In this document: piece after piece, positions 36,301 through 47,600 of the stretch | How positions within the stretch are numbered: the stretch's first letter is position 1 | How the letters are laid out: each line of letters begins with the position of its first letter | Assembly (NCBI GenBank): GCA_030760725.1 | Contig: JASWHV010000003.1 | Span: forward strand, 63,011,264 to 63,075,263 | Reading direction: 5' to 3' | DNA: 64,000 bases | From: Neostapfia colusana | Lineage: Eukaryota; Streptophyta; Magnoliopsida; Poales; Poaceae | Notes under the pieces: model-generated | The model's input: the letters and a program-made list of their open reading frames with translations, nothing else | Databases searched by the model: none | What the model was told of the DNA's origin: nothing | Translations under genes and position numbers: made by a program

Positions 36301-37382
36301 GACTTTGGGGCCTGTGTGCTATAGCTCCGCTTGTGTCGATTGAGGACCGAGCCGTGTGCGGGCCTGTTGAACAAGATAGAACAGTACCGAAGACCAACCG
36401 GCTATATGGGAACTGGGAAATTGATGTAACTCGGGTAGCTGGGTATTGAGGCATTGCCCGTCGTTCAGAGGCTAGGTTGAGAGCTTGAGGTGTAAATCGG
36501 CTGGCGGCACTGAGATGCGTCTGCAGAGACCTCTTGCTCGGGACGATGGGACCGGTTCAATATTTGGCTAACGAGCCAAAGGTGGTTGCGTACGGCGTCC
36601 GTGATGGTTGTTGTAGGCAACATCGAGTACGGGCGTACGTGACGGGTTGTTCAGGTAACCCTGCAGGTGTAAATCGATTATAATCGCCGTCCCTCGCGGT
36701 CAGTGAGTACCACTTGTTCACTGTACCGTGACGTAGAAAGAACAGGCTAGTTACATGTTAAAATGTTGCTGATTGAAAGATTGACTTTGCTTTTAATGAT
36801 TTGCTGTAGTTTAGAGCTAACTAAAGTTCTTTTCGACTTTGGGCAAAGTACATGAGAGAAATGTGTTTCTTGTTTGATTGCGGCTCTCTCATGTGCCTTA
36901 GCGTAAGGTTCTCCACAACCTGCCGCTAAAACTTGAAAGTAAGGTTCCAATAATTAGGCGAGTCCTTTGCAAATGGTTTTATCTCATGTACCCATCCCCC
37001 CTCATGTAGAAGTTCCATGTTTAGGAGAGACGGGTCAGTCTTGCTGAGCCTTCGTGCTCACTGCTTGTGTTTGAAGCTTTTGCAGGGTTCTATGAGGAAG
37101 GGACTCAGAGGGGAACCCCGTCGAGTGGGAGTCGTGCACGCCGCCGTGTTAGTGTGCGTGTGTGCTAGCAAGGACACGTTCACGGACTGAACGTGAACTT
37201 GATGCGTAGTCTACGCCCGTGAGTGTAGACTGGACCTATTTTGATGTAAAAATGTTCATAAACCACTTTATGTAATAAAAGTTTTGCTTCCGCTTTGTAC
37301 CTTTGATGTGTGTTATCTGGTGTTGTGCAACGCAGCACCCCTCAGCGTGATCCTGGCTCGACAAGACCGTGGGGTCGTGTCA
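33345..37382 (+). repeat. 5' LTR of inner Tekay-like element
   Basis: A 4038-bp repeat, TGTAAGGGCC...GGGTCGTGTCA. A CATATAAAAAAC box at about 33529-33540 (repeated near 44851) is a TATA candidate about 185 bp in. The GC-rich stretch at 33950-35200 contains open frames (33889-34221 and others) duplicated in the other LTR; these are not considered genes. Confidence 0.96.
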
Positions 37383-37386
37383 GCGT

Positions 37387-37400
37387 TGGTATCAGTGATC
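37387..37400 (+). promoter_or_regulatory. Primer binding site of inner Tekay-like element
   Basis: TGGTATCAGTGATC, four bases after the 5' LTR, keeps the first nine bases of the initiator tRNA-Met complement. Confidence 0.85.
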
Positions 37401-38882
37401 GCTTGAGGCTTAACGCACTATAAAGGTCATCTTTTTCAAAAATCCAGTGAGGAACGAGTTAGTAGCCCATATAAGGATGTTATTAGTGTATAGAAGGTGG
37501 CATACTAACCTATTTGTCTATGTCGGAAAATCGTGTATCTCGGGACGTTTATGCCTTAGGGGGTGCACGTAAGCGATGTCCACCGTGCGCACAAGCTGAA
37601 GGGTGGAGCCCCACTGGTGGCAGGTAACCCGACCCGTTTTAATATCCTCTATGACTCTTCATGTCGTTTGGGGTATTCGAGCAACGTCTGTCCCTAGCGT
37701 GCGTGGTGCAATTTGGGAGACCCCGTCACGTGGTCTGAAACGTGAACACGTAACTCAAGGCGTGTTTGGCTTGAGAACATCCGGGCGAGCGATGACGGCC
37801 GGGTGTACGGACTGTATGGATACCGGGCTCGGTGTGCAGCCGAGTCTGATAATTGTTTGAGTTTATGCAGGTAGTTTAACCACGAAACGGTAGATGTGTA
37901 GCATCCGTGTGCGAGTGACGTTTAGTGCCACTGAATTAACGAAGCCGGCTAAGTCCAGTATAGGTTTTTTCTTTGTGAGGACGTAGTACCGACATGAGCT
38001 GGTGACGCATCGACGTCAGACCCCACTAAATGAACAACTTCATTGTAAAACTTGAAGGTTTTGATTCAAAGCACTAAAACTTTATGTAACTCTTTCCCTT
38101 AATCAGGATATTCAAAGTTAACGAGTTTTCAACTTGTAGGTTGCTAAGGACAGAGCACTCTGCTTTCAGCTGAATTAAGGCTGAAGTTAATCAGAGGTTA
38201 GAGGTTGAGTTCTTTCTAGGTTGGGGTCATATGATACATTTCTGGAAAGCTTTGGAAGAGATTTACAACTTTTCTGTTGAGTTCCAGAGGTGTTTCATCC
38301 CTTAACCAATCGAAAAATGCAGTAGAGTTGAAACTGTCCAGAAAACAGGGCAGAGCAAAGATTCTCTGTAAACTCTCTGTAAATTGAGGATAACGTCCTG
38401 CATAAAAATCCAAAAATAGAAAATGGGGTAGTTATGGAAAGCTTATGAGATGGGTTACAACTTTGTAACAGAAAGTTTTGTCAGATTGGGAGCAGAATTA
38501 ACTGGAATTCTTGGACCAAAACAGTACCTAAAGCAGGGAGGTGCTGTCCAATTTTCTCCAGAAACTCGGTTAACTTTGACATCTCATAACTTTTGAACCA
38601 GGATAGATCTTAGGCCAAGCAAACACTTTCTGGAAATCTATTGAAGTTAGCTTTAACTTTGATGTTGATCTCCAGAATTAGTTTTGCCTTTAGTATGGCC
38701 TAAATCAGGATGAAATGGAAACTGGTCAGGACTGTCATGCAGACAGCAGATCAGCAGTCAAATTTGTTTAAATTTGAACTGTATTTCCAAGTTTTGTGGG
38801 GTTTAATAACATGTCTTATGTTATAACTCAATGGTTTACTGTTTAAATAAATATTTGACATTTCTCAAATATATTTTTACAG
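37401..38882 (+). other. Leader of inner Tekay-like element with splice-like signals
   Basis: About 1.5 kb non-coding. Donor-like CAG|GTAACC at 37621-37629 and CAG|GTAGTT at 37868-37876 are present. The leader ends TATTTTTACAG at 38882, directly before an ATG, which resembles a 3' splice site. Confidence 0.5.
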
Positions 38883-39323
38883 ATGACAACAGACAAACAG
38901 TTGGAAAACGGGTGGGTGGTGTCCCACTGTTCTCACCACAGCGGCTATCCGGAGGCATTGAGGCAAATGCTTCAATATTTCGGGTACGACCAAATGCCGC
39001 AGTACTTCGCCAAGGAAGAAGGCGAGGAGGGGAACAAGACATGGACAATCCATATCGAAGTCCCTGCAGGACCTACGCCACCCGGTTGGGTGCCGTTCAC
39101 CGTCACGGTGAGAGGTAGACAACCGGAAGTGATGTGGCAGGTGGCAGCCCGTGACACCATGTCACCTTTCTGCCAACTACACGTGAAGGCTATGGAGGGC
39201 ACTCCATACGCGCTCATTCCGGTGGAGGGTCGGGCTCATCATGTGTGGGAAGGGAGGTACCGGGAGGCAACAGACCCGAATTGCCCAAGGTACAACCCCG
39301 CGGAGGCAAACCTCAGCCTCTAG
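38883..39323 (+). CDS. Accessory ORF1 of Tekay-like element, dsRBD-like
   Basis: 146 residues from ATG 38883 to TAG 39321-39323. I do not recognise a named family with certainty; similar proteins occur in grass retrotransposons to my knowledge. Residues about 22-100 follow the order helix (PEALRQMLQYFGY), strand (QMPQYF), strand (KTWTIHIEVP), strand (WVPFTVTVRG), helix (VMWQVAARDTMSPF). This is the alpha-beta-beta-beta-alpha pattern of double-stranded RNA-binding domains, including a Pro-x-Tyr turn and an Ala-Ala helix. The basic KKxAK residues of true dsRBDs are missing. The fold assignment is inference. The frame continues after the TAG as ORF2. Confidence 0.6.
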   Translation: MTTDKQLENGWVVSHCSHHSGYPEALRQMLQYFGYDQMPQYFAKEEGEEGNKTWTIHIEVPAGPTPPGWVPFTVTVRGRQPEVMWQVAARDTMSPFCQLHVKAMEGTPYALIPVEGRAHHVWEGRYREATDPNCPRYNPAEANLSL

Positions 39324-39827
39324 ATGAGGGCGGGAAACGCCGTGATGGACAGCCAAGCTGTTCATACGAAGCATTTTGCCGCAAAGCTAAAGGAGAGCAC
39401 AAGCCGTGGAGACCATTTCGAGAGTGCCCACAGTGCACTCTGCAATGTGCTCCTTCCGATGATCAAGCGACTGAATGAACAGCATAATCAGTTGCATCGT
39501 CTGAAGAAGGCGAAGAAGAAAAGCCGTGTCGACATCGGGGCGTTGCAAGAGTTGGTGCAGACTCTAACCCAGCAGAATGAGGACCTTGCTCAAGAGCGGG
39601 ACGACGCTATTGAGGAGGGGCAAGGCTGGGAAGAGGACTACAACCAGGCCATGGACGAGGTGCATGCATTGCAGGACCTCGTACCTCCGGTATGGGGCAT
39701 ACTGGTGGTCTTGGGTCTTCCAGCAATGGGAGAACCCGAGATGGGAGAAGAGGTGGTAGATCCAGAGCCACCAGCAGAGGTACCGGAGGAGGACGACCCA
39801 CAAGAGGTCGAGATCTATTCCGAGTAG
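39324..39827 (+). CDS. Accessory ORF2 of Tekay-like element, coiled coil
   Basis: 167 residues in the same frame as ORF1, separated only by the TAG at 39321, so both were probably one ~314-residue protein or are linked by readthrough. Residues about 41-120 form a heptad-like helix (IGALQELVQTLTQQNEDLAQ) with a basic patch (KKAKKKSR) at 61-68. The C-terminal ~35 residues are highly acidic (PEEDDPQEVEIYSE). There is no enzyme motif. It ends 271 bp before gag. A self-association or particle-related role is possible but not shown. Confidence 0.6.
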   Translation: MRAGNAVMDSQAVHTKHFAAKLKESTSRGDHFESAHSALCNVLLPMIKRLNEQHNQLHRLKKAKKKSRVDIGALQELVQTLTQQNEDLAQERDDAIEEGQGWEEDYNQAMDEVHALQDLVPPVWGILVVLGLPAMGEPEMGEEVVDPEPPAEVPEEDDPQEVEIYSE

Positions 39828-40098
39828 GGGGTTACAGTGCCAAGTAGGGCAGCAAGAGTAGTGTAACCCAACTTTTGTAATCGGTGACATGTCGTATAGG
39901 CAGTAGCGTTTGTATAGGTAGTGATGACATGAGCACGACTTCTCGGAGACCCGAGAATAATGTATCTTGTATAAAGTTTATGCTTTATCAATATATGTGA
40001 ATGTAGTGCAAATTATTCATGTGTCACTTCAATACCTACTGTTGCTTATGGAATTTTAAGTAAGACATGTGCTAATCGCTGCTGTTTTGAATTTTAGA

Positions 40099-41262
40099 AT
40101 GACGCGTACTCGTGCCAACCCGGACGTTGAGGGTACTAGCCAAGGGGGAGAGACCTCCCAACAGCCTCCCAAGGACTCCTCGGGACAGCAGCAGCAACAG
40201 CAACAACAAACACCGCCACCGCCACTGCCAACGGTTACATTGGCCGACATCGTCGCGGCAATGGCGGGTTCGCATCAGCAGCACACGGAGTTGCTGCAAA
40301 CTCTCATCGCTAATACGTCTCGCCCAGAGAGACGTCAAGACCGTGAGGAGCGTCAACAGAGCTCCTACTCCGACTTCCTAGCGACTCATCCCCCAGTATT
40401 CTCAAGGGCGGATGAACCTCTCGACGTGGACAATTGGCTCCGTGCAATAGAGATGAAGTTCGGGCTGCTCCAGATAAGTGAGCAGCGCAAGACTCAGTTC
40501 GCGGTCCAGCAGCTCCAAGGATCCGCGAGCGCATGGTGGGCAAACTTTTGTGCTTCACAGCCCACCGACCGAGTTATGACCTGGACGGAGTTCCGGACGG
40601 CCTTCAAGGCCTATCACATACCGCCAGGTCTGATGAAGAGGAAGATGCAGGAGTTCCTGCACCTGCAGAAAGGGAGCCGGAACGCGCTGGAATACTCCAG
40701 GGCGTTCAACGATCTCGCGCTCTACGCGTCGTATCACGCCGATACCGATGAGAAGCGCCGGGACCATTTTTACCAGGGGCTTAACCCGCTCCTGAAGGAC
40801 AAGTTGGCGATGTTCAACCGTGGCAGCCTCAACGACATCATTGATGCTGCGATTGTTCAAGAGGACTCTGGCAAGGAGTTAGCGGCGGCGGAGAGAAAGC
40901 GAAGCGTGCCGTAAAGCAGCGGAGAAGGAGGCGGTCCTTCTCAAAAATTTCGGATGGTGAATCGCCCACCATCAGGTCCACGCTGGCAGGCACCACAGTG
41001 GCCGATGCCGTTCCGCAGTCGGCCGTACTCTTCACCGGCATTCAGGCCGGCACTGCCAGTACTACCTCCGCAACAACAACAGCAGCAGCGGGCGATGCCG
41101 CATGCGTATGCACCTCAGCAGCGCATGCCGGGCTTTCATCCCCCGAGCACCGCACAAGCAGCGGCCACATGTTACAAGTGTGGTTGTCCAGGACACTTCG
41201 CCAGAAGTTGCCTGGAGTTGCACCACAGTTTCCGGGGAGGATCAACCCCGGAACCCTACTAA
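40099..41262 (+). pseudogene. Gag with zinc knuckle, inner Tekay-like element
   Basis: ATG 40099 (MTRTRANPDVEG) directly follows a TTTTAGA acceptor-like sequence. A poly-Gln/Pro segment (residues about 28-50) precedes TLADIVAAMAG. The retrotransposon gag core spans about residues 95-260 (WLRAIEMKFGLLQ, AWWANFCASQ, MKRKMQEFLHLQKGS). One in-frame TAA at 40912-40914 interrupts it; the frame then runs on to 41262 through CYKCGCPGHFARSC (41166-41207), an intact CCHC knuckle. The earlier relative in the outer element has the same order. One stop makes this a nearly intact gag. Confidence 0.88.
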
Positions 41263-41851
41263 TGCACGGCGGGCAAACCCTAGGCCCGGTACTGTCCACC
41301 AACTTGTCATAGAGGACGTGCCGGAGGGTGAGTCAATCCTTGCGGGTATGTTCCAACTCCACCAGTATCCCGCCATAGTACTATTTGATTCAGACGCCAC
41401 GCATAATTTTATTAGCCAAGCTTTCATTGCTAAACACAGCTTGCAAATACTGCCCACTGATAGTCCATATTTAATTTGTTCACCGGGTGGGAAGATTTCA
41501 GCAAGCGTAATGGTTTCCAAAGCACCATTATGCTTAGCGGGTAGAATGTACCCCACGTCTCTCATCATCTTAGAGGGACAAAAGGTCGATGTCATCCTAG
41601 GGATGTCGTGGTTAACCCGCCACGGCGCTGTTTTAGACACCGTCCTTCGAGTCGTGCATTTAAACTCAGAAGTGCACGGATCTCACTCCTTATTTCTGGA
41701 CAATCCAGAAATAAATCTTCCAAGTATCTATCAGTCGACAACTATCAGATTGGAAGACATTCCAGTGGTCCGAGAGTTCCCTGATGTATTCCCGGACGAT
41801 TTGCCGGGGATGCCGCCTGATAGAGAGGTAGAGTTCAAGATTGAACTTTAA
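41263..41851 (+). pseudogene. Aspartic protease, inner Tekay-like element
   Basis: Read in frame 41102-41851, shifted relative to gag. The active-site block is IVLFDSDATHNFIS (about 41380-41420); the family has DSGAT, so Gly is replaced by Asp next to the catalytic Asp. It continues through LEGQKVDVILGMSWL (about 41575). A TAA at 41849-41851 separates it from RT in the same frame. The altered flap-proximal Gly may weaken activity. Confidence 0.87.
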
Positions 41852-44533
41852 CCGGGAACCATGCCAATATCCCGAAGGCCGTACAAGATGGCGCCCAAGG
41901 AGTTGGCTGAACTGAAGACTCAGCTCATGGACCTCCTGGAGAAGGGTTTTATTAGGCCGAGCTCCTCGCCATGGGTCTGTTCGGCATTATTTGTAAAGAA
42001 GAAGGATGAGACGTTGCGGCTTTGCATGGACTATCACCCATTAAATGCTGTAACCATCAAGAACAAGTACCCGTTGCCACGGATCGACATGTTGTTTGAT
42101 CAGTTGGTCGAAGCAAGGATCTTTTCCAAGATGGACTTAAGATCCGAGTACCATCAGATTAAGATACGGGCTGAGGATATTCCGAAGACGGCTTTCTCGA
42201 CGAGGTACGGACTTTATGAGTACCTGGTCATGTCCTTCGGCCTCACCAATGCTCCAGCTCACTTCATGTATTTGATGAACTCGGTATTCATGCCGGAGCT
42301 GGACAAGTTTGTCGTGGTCTTCATCGACGACATCCTGGTATATTCCAGGTCGGAGGAAGATCACAAGAAGCATCTGCGTATAGTCTTGCAACGGCTGAGG
42401 GATCACAAGCTATACGCGAAATTCAGCAAGTGCGAATTTTGGATATCGCAAGTGCCTTTTCCCAGGCATATCATCTCAGTGGAGGGTATCGCTGTAGACC
42501 AGAGCAAGATCACTCAAGTGCTGAATTGGAAATCCCCGAGAACCGTTCACGAGGTACGGAGTTTCCTCGGACTCGCGGGATATTATCGGAGGTTCATTCC
42601 GAACTTCTCGAAGATTGTCAAGCCTATGACGGAGCTGCTGAAGAAGGCTACCAAATATGTTTGGAGTCCAGCGTGTGAAGCAGCATTCAAGGCTTTAGTC
42701 AAGCACCTAACATCAGCACCGGTTTTGGCGCAGCCAGACACAACAAAACCGTTCGATGTGTACTGCGATGCATCCGGCATTGGGCTCGGATGTGTGCTGA
42801 TGCAAGACCGAAGAGTGGTCTCGTATGGATCACGGCAGCTTAGAAACCATGAGCAGAATTATCCAACCCACGACTTGGAGCTTGCTGCCGTGGCACTTGC
42901 ACTGAACATGTGGAGGCACTACCTACTCGGTAACCTCGTACATCTATATACCGACCACAAAAGCCTCAAGTACATATTTACTCAGAAGGAGCTGAACATG
43001 AGGCAGCGAAGATGGTTAGAATTGATAAAGGATTACGAAATAGAGATCCATTATCATCTGGGCAAGGCAAACGTAGTGGCAGATGCGCTGAGCCGCAAGT
43101 CACACGTCAACAATCTGACCATCACACCGTTGGAAGAGAGCGAACCACCACTACATGTGATTCCACACGGAGCTCTCTACAACCTAGATTTGATCCCCAC
43201 CATCCGTGAAGAGATAGCGGCAGCTCAGAAACACGACAAGGGCATGTCGCATTTGCGGAGACGTGTAGACAGTGGGGAGCTTAAATGTTTCCGGAAGGAC
43301 GGAGACGGCGTTCTATGGTTCAAGGACCGGATTGTCGTACCCCGTAATCCAGAGCTACGGAAGAAAATTTTTGATGAGGCTCACTTATCAAAATTTTCTA
43401 TTCACCCCGGCAGCAACAAAATGTATCAGGAACTCAGAAGCAAGTTTTGGTGGACACGGATGAAGCGGGAGGTCGCAAAGTACGTGTCCGAGTGTGATAC
43501 ATGCCGAAGGGTGAAAGCGTATCATATGCGGAAACCGGGACTGCTACAACCACTGGGCGTTCCTGCCTGGAAGTGGGAGGATGTGAGCATGGACTTCATC
43601 GTCGGTTTACCCACCACCTTTCAAAAACATGATTCCGCGTGGGTGATTGTCGACCGGCTCATCAAGGTTGCCCATTTCATCACGGTCAACACCAACTACA
43701 ACGCCAAGAAGTACGCTGAACTGTACATCTCATGGATCCTGTGCTTGTACGGCGTACCCCGTACCATCATGTCGGACCGGGGCACTCTATTTGTGTCCCG
43801 TTTCTGGGAGCAGCTACACGTTGCATTAGGGACAAAACTGATCCGTAGTTCAGCCTACCACCTGCAGACGGACGGACAAACCGAGCAGGTAAATCAGATC
43901 TTAGAAGACATGCTACGAGCTTGCACTATCAACCACGACAACAATGGGTACCAATCCAGCATCAAGATGGCGCCCTACGAGATGCTATACGGGAGAAAAT
44001 GCTGCACACCATTGAATTGGTGTGAGTCTGGCGAAAGGATTGCCTTCGGAATTGACATTGTCAACAACACGGAAGAAAAGGTTCGACTGATTCAAGCGAA
44101 CCTAAAAGCTGCCCAATCCAGTCAGAAACAGTATGCGGACCGGAGAAAACGCCCATTACAATTCGAAGTCGGGGATCACGTATATCTACGTGTGTCTCCG
44201 ATGAAGGGCGTAAACAGATTCGGGGTGAGAGGAAAGTTGGCACCCCGATTCATCGGTCCATTCCAGATTACCGAAAGATGTGGATCAGTAGCATACCGGC
44301 TGAAATTCCCAGAAGCACTTTCCGGTGTGCACGACGTCTTTCACATTTCCCAGCTGAGGAAGTGTCTTAAGCTATTAACTACCGTTCAGCTGGAGGACAT
44401 TGAAGAACTGAAACCGGATCTCACCTATCGGGAGGAACCGGTTCAGATCATTGACGAGAAGGCCCGAACCACACGCAACCGTACGTTGTGGTCTACAAAG
44501 TTCTATGGAGTAATCACTCCGTGGACGAAGTGA
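41852..44533 (+). pseudogene. RT, RNase H and integrase polyprotein, inner Tekay-like element
   Basis: One 890-residue frame from 41861. RT: ALFVKKKDETLRLCMDY, catalytic VVFIDDILVYSRS (about 42310-42350), RSFLGLAGYYRRF. RNase H: FDVYCDASGIGLGCVL (about 42750) and TDHKSLKYIF. Integrase: HPGSNKMYQELRSKFWW...CDTCRRVK zinc motif (about 43405-43510), core Asp in SMDFIVGLP and MSDRG, Glu in TDGQTEQVNQ. About 16 residues usually present after the third catalytic site are missing near 43945 (a short in-frame deletion). A frameshift at about 44500 puts the chromodomain-like tail (about 44530-44600) out of frame. Close to intact but probably inactive in cis. Confidence 0.92.
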
Positions 44534-44654
44534 CATGGGAGAGCGAAGGATTTCTTCGCGCTAACTACCCCGACTTTTTCACGTCGCATATCCGGTAATT
44601 TTCCACCGTCCTCTCTCTCATTTTTACCTTATAATCTCGGGACGAGATTCTTTT

Positions 44655-44667
44655 AAGGGGGGAGGAA
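44655..44667 (+). promoter_or_regulatory. Polypurine tract of inner Tekay-like element
   Basis: AAGGGGGGAGGAA lies immediately before the 3' LTR start TGTAAG at 44668. Confidence 0.9.
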
Positions 44668-47600
44668 TGTAAGGGCCTCAGTTTTTGACACATGTTTAAA
44701 GTGTTCATCACCACACACACACACCTCATTTGAGGAAAGTTGATGAACACATTTGAAGAGCAAGTAACCACCATCAACATACTCATTAGAGTACAAACTC
44801 ACATATTGCAAAAGTGATATTTCCCACATGTAATACATAGGGGCTGGGCATATAAAAAACTCCTACACATTGCTAGGAATGTCCATGCCAAGTTTCACCC
44901 AAATTCAAAACCTTTTTGAGGTCATTTTGGGTATAGCTAGAAAGAGGGCGGTTTGAACCCACATTCAAATTCAAACTGTTTTGATCCTCTAAATTCAAAA
45001 GTGGGAGGCATATTCTTACTCAGCACATTTTTGTGAGCTCACACTCCAATTTTCACTCCATTTGGAGTTGACCTTGACATGAGCTAAGTGGGGCAAATTC
45101 AAACCTTATTTGAATTTCAAACTAAACATGTGCTGAAATTTATCCAAATCAAAACCCAATTGAATTCTAACCAATTAAAATGGCTAAGGGGTGAATAATT
45201 TGAATCACCATGGGCATTATGGGGCTTACTGTTTACAACAGTGATGAATAGTTAATCTTAGAGGTTAAAATGGGGGTGGGACCCACCTGTCATTGGCTGC
45301 TGAAGACTTGCAACCGAAGCATGGACTTTGCCTCTGCCGGTTCAACGCCACTGAGGGCAGCTGCGATCGCCACCGAGGAGGGGCAGCGCCACCAGCTGCT
45401 TCCCGCTTCCACACGCGAGCCCAAGGGCGGTTCCGGGGGCCTCTTAAGGCGCTCCACCGAGGCAAGCATCGCTCGCTTCCTCCTCTCCAGTGAACACCGA
45501 GCCCCCGGCCTTCCGCCTCTCTGCTCGATCAGGAAACCGCGAAAACATCACGCCCCCTCCTTCCCCGAGCTGCTAGGCAACACCCTGAGGTCATACTCCA
45601 CTTCCCCGACGCCAAAAACCCCGAGCTCCAGCCTCCCTTGCCCGAGAACGATCGCCACAGCGGCGACCTAACCTCAGCCGAAGGTCAGGAGCTCGTGGAC
45701 AGCGTTCCACAGGGGTTTTCACGGTCCAGAAAGAGCGGCAGCAAGAGCGCACAACCACCATGTTGCTCTCCTCCAAGTCTTGAAGCAAACCGTGAAGCAA
45801 CCGCTACGAATTTCCAGATTTTGCTCCGGCGGCCTTAAACCGAGCTTCCGGTACGGATTCTTCGAATTCTCGCTTTATGATCCTTCTTTAGTTATCAAAT
45901 CTTGCAATAGGTGCTGGACTAGCTGGCGATCAGTTTCCTTTCTGCATCCGTGGTATGAAACCGACTAGGAGTGACGAATTTTGAGCTCGATCGAGGGAGT
46001 TCATGGCGGGGACGATCGGTCACACGGTGCCGACTGACTTGCCGCCATCTTTGAACACTTTTGACACCTTGTCGAGCTTCCTAGAGGTGTACTGATGCTG
46101 TAGAACCAATTGTTCGAGGTTTTGGCGGGTTAGAACCCACGGCCGACAGCGCCGAACCTCAACCGAGGCCGCCGCACGTCGCCGGGCTATTTCCGGTCAC
46201 CACCAGCTCGAACTGACCCCACAGACGTGCTCCCCGACGTCGAGAACCCTCTGGCGGCGAGTTTCAGACCATGTGATGGCTGGCAGCGGCAAGCCGGCGA
46301 GCTCCGGGTCTTCTCCGGCGAGGGGAGGCGGCGCGGGCGCGAGGGCGCGTCGGGAGGAAGACGAAGCCGGCTGGCCCACGCGTCAGCGACTTAAAATTCA
46401 AATCGGGATCGGGTGCGGCTGGGATCCGGTGTGCTGGCGTGCAGGAACCCCGCAGACCACGGTGTGCTGACGCCTGCGCGCCCAACACGTGTCCCCGTGG
46501 GCCCCCGGCAGATTTAAACTTTTCCCCGATTTTCAGATTTCATTCAAACTTCAAATCCTCATAACTTGGGCTAGGAAACTCCAAATCAAGTGAACCAAAT
46601 TTTGTTGGATTCATCTCTCTGAGAAATTTCCAGCAAATCAAGTTTCACTTCATGAAAATCCTTAATACTCCAGAATTAATTCCTCAAAATTTAAACTGTT
46701 TGGAATTTTAAATGGAGAATCCTTTGGAGGAAAATTCTGAAATTTTGCTGGGATGTTCACCAAAATATCCCTGAACTACCATAACAATTTCAGGTCCATT
46801 TGAGCTCATTTGATCCACCTAATGGTGTGATTAGTGAAACTGTTCCAAAGAAAATATAAAATGTTCAGAAACATTTTCAGAATTTTCTCTGAAATTGTGT
46901 GGCTCATATCTTTAGCTAGGAACCTTCAAATTAAGTGAGACCAACTCCATTAGAACCATCTGAAAATCTAGTTTTCAGAAAGTCATAGTTTGTTTCATGA
47001 AAATCCTTAGAACACCCTAAAGCCTCCAATTAAGGTCAAGTACATAATTATTTGTGGAGGGCTCAAATGAGCTTTGCTGTAACTAAAACTTGACCAAGTC
47101 TCTGTTTAGGTTGTAAACAAGCCACAGTTAAAATTTCAGAGTCATTGAGTCTGTCTAGTAAGACTTATGAGCTTCACAAGCGTAATTCAAATCAAATGCA
47201 TTTAATTTGACACGTATACTTGTATATCATGTAGTCGCTAAGGTCGAGGAGGAACCCGAAGTCCTAGACTTCATGACTCCGGATGAGCAGCTAGCCTACG
47301 ACCAAGAGCAGCAAGGCAAGCCCCAGTTTGCATTAACCTTTTTATAAAGTTTTATTGTTTTGAGCACTTACTTGAGTATCATTATTTCTCGCACTAGAGT
47401 CTTGTTTGAAAATCCAAATGCATAGCCAAGAAAGCCATGGGTTGGTATTAGGATTGAAAACCCCGTTAGCTACTGCAATGCTAAGATAGAGTAGGATTCG
47501 GTACAAGTCGAGTAGTTGGAACTACTCGCGAGCATAGGCTAGAGGCATTCGACTCGGGTAGAGATAGCACATGATACACATGGCAAGAAAAATGAGACCG

